This document shows, piece after piece, positions 53,687 through 61,236 of a stretch of DNA of 64,000 bases. How positions within the stretch are numbered: position 1 is the stretch's first letter; the number at the start of each line of letters is the position of its first letter. The position numbers and the translations under genes were made by a program. The notes under the pieces were generated by a model. That model saw nothing but the letters and a program-made list of their open reading frames with translations. It made no database searches and was not told where the DNA came from. This stretch comes from Comamonas avium. Its GTDB lineage: Bacteria > Pseudomonadota > Gammaproteobacteria > Burkholderiales > Burkholderiaceae_C. The stretch covers positions 50,321 through 114,320 of the forward strand of contig NZ_JACSQK010000006.1 of NCBI RefSeq assembly GCF_014836675.1, in the 5' to 3' direction.

Positions 53687-54163
53687 CTACGTGACTGCAG
53701 CGATCAAATCTATTTCTACTGCTGCATTTTTGGGGAGTTGGTAGACGCCTACCGATGTTCGCGTGTGAACACCTGCATCACCAAGGACGGCATAAAGTAC
53801 TTCGGATGCACCATCTGCAACCTCGCTTTGCTGAGTGAAATCCTGCGCACATTGGACAAACACTGTGATTCGCAAAATACGTTGAACTCTGCCAAGTGAG
53901 CCAAGCTCTTGCCGTAGCAGTGCCAGTGCGCGCATGGTGCATACTTTTGCCGCACGCTGCGCCTCTGCTACAGATACCTCTGCCCCAACTCTTCCGGTGA
54001 CGACAACTTCATTGTCAACGCGGGGGATCTGGCCACTGATGAACACCTGGTTGCCATGGCGGACAACGGAGACATAGTTTCCACCAATCTTGAGCTCACC
54101 TGCAAAGCTGTAAGAAAGGGCGGCTTCTACTGCTGCGAAATTGAAATCGCGCGATTGGGACAT
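53687..54163 (-). CDS. RidA/YjgF-family protein
   Basis: This is a 158-residue trimeric imine deaminase-like protein. The family strand and turn VSVVRHGNQVFISGQIPRVDNEVVVTGRVGAEVSVAEAQRAAKVCTMRALALL is clear. The C-terminus ASEVLYAVLGDAGVHTRTSVGVYQLPKNAAVEIDLIA ends with the conserved Arg-Thr and Glu pattern that places it with the YoaB/RidA-like paralogues rather than strict RidA. It acts on reactive enamine or imine intermediates or another small ligand. Confidence 0.88.
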   Translation of the reverse strand: MSQSRDFNFAAVEAALSYSFAGELKIGGNYVSVVRHGNQVFISGQIPRVDNEVVVTGRVGAEVSVAEAQRAAKVCTMRALALLRQELGSLGRVQRILRITVFVQCAQDFTQQSEVADGASEVLYAVLGDAGVHTRTSVGVYQLPKNAAVEIDLIAAVT

Positions 54164-54223
54164 GAATAGTTTGCTCCTGCGCAGAAGTCACTGCACTTGA
54201 GATGTATGGTCCCAGGCAAGCCC

Positions 54224-54293
54224 GAGATCGCCGCAAATTGGCTCAATATTGTCACCCAGCAGCCTATAAGTTTTTCCTGCCAGTGGCGATCTC
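54224..54293 (-). repeat. Long-range inverted repeat upstream of RidA gene
   Basis: GAGATCGCC (54224-54232) and GGCGATCTC (54285-54293) are perfect inverse arms 52 nt apart, in the leader between an RRM gene terminator and the RidA start. It could fold the mRNA leader; no known riboswitch was recognised. Confidence 0.35.
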
Positions 54294-54300
54294 CAGGCAC

Positions 54301-54332
54301 AAAAAAACGCCCTCAATTGTGGGGCGTTTTTT
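54301..54332 (-). terminator. Terminator of the RNA-binding protein gene
   Basis: AACGCCC/GGGCGTT around the loop TCAATTGTG is flanked by A and T runs. It lies 16 bp beyond the minus-strand RRM gene stop. Confidence 0.85.
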
Positions 54333-54347
54333 GAGTGTGTAGCTAAA

Positions 54348-54695
54348 TCAGTAGCCAGTACCGCCGCCATAGCCATCATTGCCATAGCCAACGTTAGGAC
54401 GAGAGCTGGCGCGGAATTCGCGGTTGCCGCCGGAGCCACGTCCTTCTTCGCGAGGTTTTGCAAGGTTGACGACGATCGAGCGTCCATCAACCGACATTCC
54501 ATTGAGCGCAGTAATAGCGGCTTGACAAGCATCGGCAGAGGCCATCTCTACAAACGCAAACCCTTTAGATTGACCGCTGTCGCGATCGATCATGATTTTG
54601 GCGGAGGTCACACTTCCGAATTCAGCAAAATTGCTTTTCAGGCTGGAATCGGTCACGGAGTAAGGCAGATTGCCAACGTAGATTTTGGTGCTCAT
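54348..54695 (-). CDS. RRM-domain RNA-binding protein
   Basis: This is a 115-residue protein. One RNA recognition motif covers residues 3-80, with RNP2 IYVGNLPYS and RNP1 KGFAFVEM. The tail is Gly/Arg/Tyr-rich (GRGSGGNREFRASSRPNVGYGNDGYGGGTGY), as in cold-inducible bacterial RRM proteins of the Rbp type. It probably binds single-stranded RNA during cold or stress. It is alone with its own terminator. Confidence 0.93.
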   Translation of the reverse strand: MSTKIYVGNLPYSVTDSSLKSNFAEFGSVTSAKIMIDRDSGQSKGFAFVEMASADACQAAITALNGMSVDGRSIVVNLAKPREEGRGSGGNREFRASSRPNVGYGNDGYGGGTGY

Positions 54696-54806
54696 GGAAG
54701 GAGCCTTTTTATTAATGATTCGTCAAAAATTGACGCATCGTTTGAGTATGGCTGTGGGGAGTGCTAGTCCGTAGCAACCGGATGGAGTTGAGCGTTTGCT
54801 AAAGGC

Positions 54807-55013
54807 TCAGCACGTGGGGGGCTGCATGGACGTCTGCAGCCAGCCTTGGGTCACAGCATAGATTTTTGCTGCTTCGGTCGAGGCAAATGTTTTGTCAAAG
54901 CGGAAAACACGGCAGTAGCTGCTGTTTTGCTTTGTGCGCTGAAGTGCGAAGGAAGCTTGAAAGCGACCGCAATGGGTCTTAAGTGATGAGGGCGTAACGA
55001 AGTACTTGCCCAT
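54807..55013 (-). CDS. Conserved small hypothetical protein
   Basis: This 68-residue frame starts MGKYFVTPSSLKTHCGRFQASF and ends with AAKIYAVTQGWL. The pattern (a Tyr-Phe-Val start, then GRF-ASF, RVFRFDKTFAS, and a final helix) resembles a small beta-proteobacterial family I have seen near cold-shock genes, of unknown function. It lies 111 bp upstream of the RRM gene on the same strand. I assign no function. Confidence 0.55.
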   Translation of the reverse strand: MGKYFVTPSSLKTHCGRFQASFALQRTKQNSSYCRVFRFDKTFASTEAAKIYAVTQGWLQTSMQPPTC

Positions 55014-55494
55014 GGCAATAGGAGAGAGTGGAATCTAGTTCAATCAGAGAGCAGGTCTCAAAGACCTGCATGAGCTTTCAATAACTCGATTGGCTGCTGC
55101 TCGACAGCCAACGGCGCGACAAACTTCGCGGAAATTTCTTGCACGAGGGCTTGTTCACCTCATGCTGGCGTTGCTGTGGAACTACTTAAGTTTGCTGGCA
55201 ACAGTTTTATTATAAGTCTTTTGCATAAAAAATTCAACTTTTATTGTTTCTGGTTTTTAGCTTTCTTGGTTTGATGGCCGTGCTTGGGCTGCCTGCTGCT
55301 TTAGCCTTGATAACTTGTGCTTATGGATTGACTGCACCTGACCGAGAACTACCACTTTGTGGCGGCGGCTGACAGCCCGTGACCCAGGAGATCGTAAACA
55401 CGTTCTAAGGTTATGGAGTGAAGGCCTTCTGGGGCCGGACAGCCTGGCCTGAGCGTGCCACGGTTACATTGGAAGCTTCATACAGGAGATTTCT
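55014..55494. other. Gap with no supported gene
   Basis: About 480 bp, AT-rich near 55190-55260. Only short frames are present. It likely holds the promoters of the 54807-55013 and 55495-55647 genes. Confidence 0.5.
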
Positions 55495-55647
55495 ATGGCC
55501 AAAGGCATGCAACTTAACAACAAACTGGTCAAAAAACCGAAGAAGGACACCAGCTTGCCACCGCTGGTCAATACCTCGCCGGAATCCATGCGCCCTATTG
55601 CCCCGCTCACCTCGGTGCTGCCCAAAGGCAAGTTGAAAAACAAATAA
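55495..55647 (+). CDS. Small basic protein, 50 residues
   Basis: The frame begins MAKGMQLNNKLVKKPKKDTS and ends with SVLPKGKLKNK. It is Lys-rich with a Pro/Leu-rich centre and no membrane segment. CAGGAGATTTCT precedes the ATG, a good ribosome site, and a perfect 11-bp hairpin follows nine bases after the stop, so it looks like a complete gene unit. I recognise no family. A nucleic-acid or ribosome-associated role is possible from charge only. Confidence 0.7.
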   Translation: MAKGMQLNNKLVKKPKKDTSLPPLVNTSPESMRPIAPLTSVLPKGKLKNK

Positions 55648-55655
55648 GACGTGCG

Positions 55656-55683
55656 CCGTGCGCCCCCGCACAGGGGCGCACGG
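55656..55683 (+). terminator. Strong hairpin after the small basic protein gene
   Basis: CCGTGCGCCCC/GGGGCGCACGG (55656-55666 with 55673-55683) is a perfect 11-bp stem with a 6-nt loop. The T tract is weak (TTAGCGTTT). Confidence 0.7.
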
Positions 55684-55703
55684 TTAGCGTTTGCACTGGG
55701 CCA

Positions 55704-55937
55704 TTACAACGTGGCCAGCATCGCCGGCCATTGGCCTTGCACAGCACGCTCCAACAAGGGGATATGACCCAGCGCCTGCACACGCTCCTGCCAACTTTTG
55801 CCCAGTTCGTTGGCTGCAGCACGCCATGCATGGCTTTCGCTGATTACGGTCACCATGCCCTCCATCTGCTCGCCAGTCCGCTGCAGCAAGCGAATGACCG
55901 CTTCTGGCTGTGGATTGCGACAGTTGCAGGTCGCGCC
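55704..55937 (-). pseudogene. C-terminal fragment of unknown protein
   Basis: The open frame, entered after an in-frame stop at 55938-55940, reads EAVIRLLQRTGEQMEGM and later LGKSWQERVQALGHIPLL. It is well balanced and helix-like, ending in MLATL. No N-terminus or ribosome site is present. It may be the tail of a truncated gene or a short protein starting at an internal ATG or GTG. Family unknown. Confidence 0.35.
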
Positions 55938-56018
55938 TTAGCTAACGCTCAGATGCATGGTCAGCAACCACCGTTTTGATACGCTTTGGGTCTGATTGAT
56001 AGACAGCCAGATATAGGC

Positions 56019-56504
56019 ATGATTTTAAAATTTAAGCGACTCACTGAAGTTGAGCCGGCTCAGATTGTTTCGCTGAACAACAATCCGGATGTGCTACGGC
56101 AAATGCCGCTCGGAAGTGCAAATTTCGACCTGGCGAAAGCAAATGAATGGGCTCGGCAAAAAGATGCCCAGTGGCAGCAATACGGCTATGGGCCATGGGC
56201 GTTTGAAATTGATCAGCAATTTGCTGGCTGGGGTGGCTTGCAGTACGAGGAAGGTGATGCCGACCTCGCTTTGGTACTTGACCCCAAATTTTGGGGAAGT
56301 GGTAAAGCTATCTATCAAGAGATAGTCAAGCGTGCATTTACTAGTCTTGGACTGAGCTCCATCACAATCTTGCTGCCGCCTTCAAGAACCAGAATAAAAG
56401 GGATTTTCAAGTTGGGATTTCGGCCAGATGGCGCATTGGATATTGAGGGGACTCGTTTTTTGCGTTATCGCCTCCATGCACCCGGCAGTGCAGACGCCAA
56501 TTAG
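56019..56504 (+). CDS. GNAT-family N-acetyltransferase
   Basis: This is a 161-residue protein. ATG 56019 begins MILKFKRLTEVEPAQIV; the frame opens at 55986. The acetyl-CoA region is DLALVLDPKFWGSGKAIYQEIVKRAFTSLGLSSITILL, which fits the RimJ-like GNAT pattern (Lxx-FWGxG). The N-terminal part (NPDVLRQMPLGSAN) resembles ribosomal-protein or small-molecule acetyltransferases. The substrate is unknown. It lies just upstream of an IS5-type relic. Confidence 0.85.
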   Translation: MILKFKRLTEVEPAQIVSLNNNPDVLRQMPLGSANFDLAKANEWARQKDAQWQQYGYGPWAFEIDQQFAGWGGLQYEEGDADLALVLDPKFWGSGKAIYQEIVKRAFTSLGLSSITILLPPSRTRIKGIFKLGFRPDGALDIEGTRFLRYRLHAPGSADAN

Positions 56505-56516
56505 GGCCGAACGTTC

Positions 56517-57150
56517 AGGTGCCGTACACACGCAGCCAGGGTGGGTCGCACCTGCTGGTGGATTCGACAGGCATCAAATTCCCAGGTGAAGGCGTGTGCA
56601 AGTGCAAAAAGCAAGGGCCTGAACGTCGCCGCCAGTAGCGCAAGCTGCGCATTGGCATCGATGCCCAGACATTGCAGATTCGGTCCATTTGAATGACTTT
56701 TAGCAATGTCCGCAATGCTGCCGTGTTGCCTGACCTGCAGCAGCAGTTACCGCAAGATGAAGTCCTCGAGAGACTGACAGGCGATGGAGCTTACGAAGCA
56801 CAGCCAGTCCAGCAGGTGAAGTTGAGGCGCGGAACGACCCCAGTCATTGCACCTGGAAGGAATGCTCGCATCCGCAAAGGCAGTGTCTTTAATTGCTCCA
56901 TGCAGCGATTGCCGCATGCAAGCGATTTGGGCCAAGCATCTGCAAGCACTGGAGTGGTTGTCACTGGCAAAGCTTGGTGGAGGAAAACCAAGATGAACTG
57001 CATCAAGCGACTTGGTGAATGCGTGATGCCCCGCACCTTTGAGCGCCAAGTCAGTAAGTTGCACATCCGGGCCGCTATCTTGAATGGATTGCGTGAACTG
57101 GGACGTCCTCAGGCGGCAGCCGTGGCATGGCCGCGGCTAGGGTTTGGAGG
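56517..57150 (+). pseudogene. Degenerate IS5-family transposase gene
   Basis: Pieces in different frames follow the order of an IS5-family transposase: LLVDSTGIKF, KLRIGIDAQTLQIRSI, AAVLPDLQQQLPQDEVLERLTGDGAYEAQPV, TPVIAPGRNARIRKG, and KTKMNCIKRLGECVMPRTFERQVSKLHIRAAILNGLRELG (the DDE C-terminal region). Stops and frameshifts break it at several points, so it is inactive. I found no clean terminal repeats. Confidence 0.85.
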
Positions 57151-57580
57151 CGCTCGCTTCAGACAGGGCTTATGCAACAGCACCGAATGTAAGCACAGTA
57201 TGTGTGCAAGCGCGATCTGTAAGCAATTGCTGTCACAAAGTCTTCCCCGCCGCATCTTCCAGCGCGCGCTCGAAACCCCGCCTCGCCCGCGCAGTTCTTG
57301 TGTTGATTTTGATGGTGGTGATGGGGTGTTGAAAAAACACGCTCCACAAGCCTTTGACTGCAGTTAGTGCAAAACAGGTGGCGACGGGTTTTGACAGCAA
57401 CTGAGGCCCTGTACAGGGGCTTGGGTGGTCTAACTTGGCTGTTTGTAAGGTTGCGCCGGTTTTGGCTGTCTCTGGCTGGATATAATGTTGGATTAAGAAT
57501 GCGCTGGGAAGTGACTTAGTGTCCCGCGCGAATCCCGCAAACAATGCATAACTTGTTGAATCTATTGTCTGCTCGATCCG

Positions 57581-57595
57581 CGCCCCGCGCACCAC
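57581..57595 (+). repeat. Possible attachment repeat, right copy, upstream of tig
   Basis: CGCCCCGCGCACCAC is identical to the 3' end of the tRNA-Leu at 51188-51202, including CCA and one following base. The preceding bases (GCTCGATC) also loosely resemble the T-arm. It is a tRNA tail without the rest of the tRNA. In many beta-proteobacteria a tRNA-Leu stands next to tig, by memory, so the 6.4 kb between could be inserted. The remainder of 57151-57680 holds a TATAAT at 57481 and the tig leader, no gene. Confidence 0.65.
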
Positions 57596-57680
57596 ATTCC
57601 AGTGAGACTATGCGGAATACGGTGCAGGCTGTGAACTGCAGTCGGCACAGTCCACTATTTCCCCAGAATTAGGAATCACC

Positions 57681-58991
57681 ATGGCCGTTACAGTTGAAAC
57701 TCTAGAAAAGCTCGAGCGCAAAATTACGCTGAGCCTGCCCCTTGCCGCAATCCAGACTGAAGTTGAAAATCGTCTGAAGAAGGTGGCGCGCACTGTGAAA
57801 ATGGACGGTTTCCGTCCCGGTAAGGTGCCCATGAACGTTGTTGCTCAGCGTTATGGTTACTCAGTGCAGTACGAAGTGCTGAACGACAAGGTCGGTGAAG
57901 AATTTGCCAAGAGCGTGCAAGAAGCTGGTCTGCGCGTTGCTGGTCAGCCTCGCATTTCCGAAAAGGACGGTGCCGCTGAAGGTCAAGCAGAATTCGAAGC
58001 TGTTTTCGAAGTATTCCCGGAAGTGAAGATCGGTGATCTGACCGCTGCTGAAGTTGAGAAGCTGACTGCAGAAGTGGATGACGCTGCTATTGAAAAAACT
58101 TTGGACATCCTGCGCAAACAGCGCCGCACTTTCGCACAACGCGCTGCAACTGAAGCTGCAGTGGATGGCGATCGTGTGACCGTAGATTTCGAAGGCAAGA
58201 TTGACGGCGAAACTTTTGCTGGTGGCAAGGCCGAAGACTTCCAATTTCTGGTTGGCGAAGGCCAAATGCTCAAGGAATTTGAAGACGCAGTCCGTGGCAT
58301 GAAGGTTGGTGAATCCAAGACTTTCCCCTTGGCATTTCCTGAGGACTACCATGGCAAGGATGTAGCTGGCAAAACCGCTGACTTCCTTGTGACCTTGAAG
58401 AAGGTTGAAGCTGCAAGCTTGCCTGAGGTGAATGAAGCATTGGTAAAGTCGCTGGGTATTGCTGATGGCAGCGTTGATGCCTTGCGTGCAGATATCAAGA
58501 AAAATCTGGAGCGCGAAGTGAAGTTCCGCTTGCAGGCGCGCAACAAGCAAGCTGTGATGGATGCTTTGGTCTCTGTAGCTGAACTGGATTTGCCTAAGGC
58601 TTCGGTGCAGGCGGAGGTGGCTCGCTTGATGGAGGGTGCGCGTGCTGACTTGAAGCAGCGTGGCATTCCAGATGCTGACAAGGCTGAGATTCCTGAAGAT
58701 ATTTTCTTGCCACAGGCAGAGCGTCGTGTACGTCTGGGTCTGGTGGTTGCAGAGCTGGTGAAGGCCAACAAGCTGGAAGCTACTCCTGATCAGCTCAAGG
58801 CCCATGTGGATGAGCTGGCTGCTTCCTACGAGAAGCCTGAAGAAGTGGTTCGCTGGTACTTTGGTGACCGTCAGCGTCTGGCTGAAGTGGAAGCTGTGGT
58901 GATTGAAAACAACGTGACTGAGTTCGTTTTGAGCAAGGCCAAGGTAAGCGACAAAGCTGTGTCGTTCGAAGAACTGATGGGTCAAGCCTAA
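57681..58991 (+). CDS. tig: Trigger factor
   Basis: This is a 436-residue ribosome-bound chaperone and peptidyl-prolyl isomerase. The ribosome-binding loop is [11 protein letters not shown], a form of the GFRxGxxP signature (about residues 43-53). The FKBP-type domain spans about 160-245 ([20 protein letters not shown]), and the C-terminal arms follow. AGGAATCACC precedes the ATG. It is the first gene of the tig-clpP-clpX-lon block and works with the DnaK system on nascent chains. Confidence 0.97.
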   Translation: MAVTVETLEKLERKITLSLPLAAIQTEVENRLKKVARTVKMDGFRPGKVPMNVVAQRYGYSVQYEVLNDKVGEEFAKSVQEAGLRVAGQPRISEKDGAAEGQAEFEAVFEVFPEVKIGDLTAAEVEKLTAEVDDAAIEKTLDILRKQRRTFAQRAATEAAVDGDRVTVDFEGKIDGETFAGGKAEDFQFLVGEGQMLKEFEDAVRGMKVGESKTFPLAFPEDYHGKDVAGKTADFLVTLKKVEAASLPEVNEALVKSLGIADGSVDALRADIKKNLEREVKFRLQARNKQAVMDALVSVAELDLPKASVQAEVARLMEGARADLKQRGIPDADKAEIPEDIFLPQAERRVRLGLVVAELVKANKLEATPDQLKAHVDELAASYEKPEEVVRWYFGDRQRLAEVEAVVIENNVTEFVLSKAKVSDKAVSFEELMGQA

Positions 58992-59066
58992 GAGCTTGGC
59001 TTGAACAAAGCGCCGTTGATCGCTGTGCAGTGATCATGCGGACATCGCTTAAAAAGTTCTAGATCC

Positions 59067-59094
59067 GGGGCTTGTGCTTTGCCGCACAAGCCCC
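59067..59094 (+). terminator. Hairpin between tig and clpP
   Basis: GGGGCTTGTGC/GCACAAGCCCC is a perfect 11-bp stem with a TTTGCC loop, followed by ATTTCATTTC. It is probably a partial terminator of tig. A clpP promoter could lie nearby. Confidence 0.7.
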
Positions 59095-59145
59095 ATTTCA
59101 TTTCTTGGTTACAGTATTTGTTCTGTTCCCTTGTTTGGAGAAAAC

Positions 59146-59754
59146 ATGAGCGCATTGGACATGCAAGGTTTGGGTATGGTACCCATGGTGGTTGAGCAGT
59201 CAGGTCGCGGTGAGCGGTCTTATGACATCTATTCCCGCTTGCTCAAGGAGCGCGTAATTTTCTTGGTTGGCGAAGTCAATGATCAGACTGCCAATCTTGT
59301 AGTGGCTCAATTGTTGTTTCTGGAAAGTGAAAACCCAGAAAAGGACATTTCCTTTTATATCAACTCTCCTGGCGGGAGTGTGACGGCAGGGATGGCTATC
59401 TTTGACACCATGAACTTCATCAAGCCCGATGTATCGACCTTGTGCTGTGGCATGGCTGCAAGCATGGGCGCGTTCTTGTTATCTGCTGGTGCGAAGGGAA
59501 AGCGTTTTGCGCTGCCTAACTCACAAGTCATGATCCACCAGCCTTTGGGTGGTGCTCGAGGTCAGGCCACTGAAATTGAAATTCACGCACGTGAAATTCT
59601 GAAGACACGAGAGCGGCTGAATAAACTGTTGGCAGAGCAAACAGGCCAGCCGCTGGAAAAAATTCAGCACGATACGGAGCGTGATTACTTCCTGTCGGCG
59701 CAAGAAGCCAAAGACTATGGTCTGGTTGATAGCGTGCTTGAAAAACGCGCGTAA
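59146..59754 (+). CDS. clpP: ATP-dependent Clp protease proteolytic subunit
   Basis: This is a 202-residue serine protease forming tetradecamers. ATG 59146 follows TTTGGAG; the frame opens at 59074. The catalytic triad is Ser106 ([10 protein letters not shown]), His131 (VMIHQPLGG) and Asp180 (DTERD). The N-terminal propeptide contains [14 protein letters not shown], as in E. coli. It degrades substrates fed by ClpX, encoded 106 bp downstream past a hairpin. Confidence 0.97.
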   Translation: MSALDMQGLGMVPMVVEQSGRGERSYDIYSRLLKERVIFLVGEVNDQTANLVVAQLLFLESENPEKDISFYINSPGGSVTAGMAIFDTMNFIKPDVSTLCCGMAASMGAFLLSAGAKGKRFALPNSQVMIHQPLGGARGQATEIEIHAREILKTRERLNKLLAEQTGQPLEKIQHDTERDYFLSAQEAKDYGLVDSVLEKRA

Positions 59755-59778
59755 CACATAGCGCTGATCAGCAGCAAG

Positions 59779-59810
59779 CGGCGCTTTCCCCTTCGGTGAG
59801 CGCCGTTTTT
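59779..59810 (+). terminator. Terminator-like hairpin between clpP and clpX
   Basis: CGGCGCT/AGCGCCG (59779-59785 with 59799-59805) is followed by T5. It may attenuate clpX relative to clpP. Confidence 0.75.
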
Positions 59811-59860
59811 ACATTGCTATCATCCTCTTCTCTTATTGACGTAAACAAGGCGTAGCCCCC

Positions 59861-61123
59861 ATGGCCGAGAAAAAAGGCACAACCAGCGAGAAAAATCTTT
59901 ATTGCACCTTCTGCGGCAAAAGCCAGCATGAGGTCAAAAAGTTGATTGCTGGTCCATCCATCTTCATCTGTGATGAATGCATTGATTTGTGCAATGAAAT
60001 CATTCGCGATGAGGTTCCGGATGCCAGCGCACGTGAGGCCCGTGGCGATCTTCCTACGCCTGCGGAAATCAAAGCAAGTCTAGATAACTATGTGATTGAT
60101 CAGGAGCAGGCAAAGCGTACGCTAGCGGTCGCGGTTTACAACCATTACAAACGCCTCAATCACAAAGATAAAGCCGGCAAGGAAGATGTTGAGTTGTCGA
60201 AAAGCAATATTTTGCTGATTGGCCCAACAGGCTCGGGCAAGACATTGCTCGCTCAAACTCTGGCACGTCAACTGGATGTGCCTTTTGTGATGGCTGACGC
60301 AACTACGTTGACTGAAGCTGGTTACGTGGGCGAAGACGTAGAAAATATTGTTCAGAAATTACTGCAAAGCTGTGAGTACAACGTAGAGCGTGCGCAGCGT
60401 GGCATTGTGTACATTGACGAAATTGACAAGATTTCGCGCAAATCTGATAACCCGAGCATTACTCGCGATGTCTCTGGCGAGGGTGTGCAGCAAGCACTGC
60501 TGAAATTGATTGAAGGCACGATGGCCAGCGTTCCTCCACAAGGCGGGCGCAAGCACCCCAATCAAGATTTTCTGCAGGTTGACACTACCAATATCTTGTT
60601 CATTTGTGGCGGTGCCTTCCAGGGCCTGGAAAAAGTTATTGAAAATCGCACAGAAGCTTCGGGCATTGGCTTTGGTGCTGCAGTTCGCAACAAGGCGAAC
60701 CGTTCTCTGACCGAGCTTTTTCAAGATATCGAACCTGAAGATTTGATCAAGTTCGGCCTTATTCCTGAGCTGGTTGGGCGCATGCCTGTCGTGACTGCCC
60801 TGACTGAGTTGAGCGAAGAGGCATTGGTTCGCATTCTGACGGAGCCCAAAAATGCCTTGGTGAAGCAATACAGTAAATTGCTCTCCATGGAAGGGGTTGA
60901 GCTGGAGGTGCGCCCATCAGCCTTGTCAGCAATTGCGCGCAAGGCGATTGCCCGTAAGACAGGGGCTCGTGGGCTGCGCTCAATTCTTGAGCAGTCACTC
61001 TTGAGCACTATGTTTGATCTGCCCAATCTTGAGAATGTGGAAAAGGTTGTGGTGGAAGAGGCCACTATCGTAGAGGGCAAGGCTCCTCTACTGGTCTATC
61101 GAGAGGCCGCTAAAAAGGCTTAA
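59861..61123 (+). CDS. clpX: ATP-dependent Clp protease ATP-binding subunit ClpX
   Basis: This is a 420-residue AAA+ unfoldase. The zinc-binding domain uses Cys15, Cys18, Cys37 and Cys40 ([13 protein letters not shown]). The Walker A GPTGSGKT is at 121-128 and Walker [11 protein letters not shown] follows. The loop contacting ClpP (VIGFG region) is represented by [11 protein letters not shown]. It unfolds tagged or damaged proteins for ClpP. Confidence 0.98.
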   Translation: MAEKKGTTSEKNLYCTFCGKSQHEVKKLIAGPSIFICDECIDLCNEIIRDEVPDASAREARGDLPTPAEIKASLDNYVIDQEQAKRTLAVAVYNHYKRLNHKDKAGKEDVELSKSNILLIGPTGSGKTLLAQTLARQLDVPFVMADATTLTEAGYVGEDVENIVQKLLQSCEYNVERAQRGIVYIDEIDKISRKSDNPSITRDVSGEGVQQALLKLIEGTMASVPPQGGRKHPNQDFLQVDTTNILFICGGAFQGLEKVIENRTEASGIGFGAAVRNKANRSLTELFQDIEPEDLIKFGLIPELVGRMPVVTALTELSEEALVRILTEPKNALVKQYSKLLSMEGVELEVRPSALSAIARKAIARKTGARGLRSILEQSLLSTMFDLPNLENVEKVVVEEATIVEGKAPLLVYREAAKKA

Positions 61124-61133
61124 GCGGATTGGA

Positions 61134-61165
61134 CATGGCTTTGCATTACGTAGAGCCATGTTTTT
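61134..61165 (+). terminator. Terminator after clpX
   Basis: CATGGCT/AGCCATG (61134-61140 with 61154-61160) with a 13-nt loop is followed by T5. It precedes lon, which probably has its own promoter. Confidence 0.7.
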
Positions 61166-61236
61166 CTACAAGCTGAAGCTTGGGTGTAAAGATGATGAAT
61201 CACGGCATATGCGTGCTGTGATGGCCAAGGAGTTTC

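Noticed and set aside
57861..58985. 374-codon minus-strand frame
   Set aside because: Antisense to tig; the tig family match is decisive.
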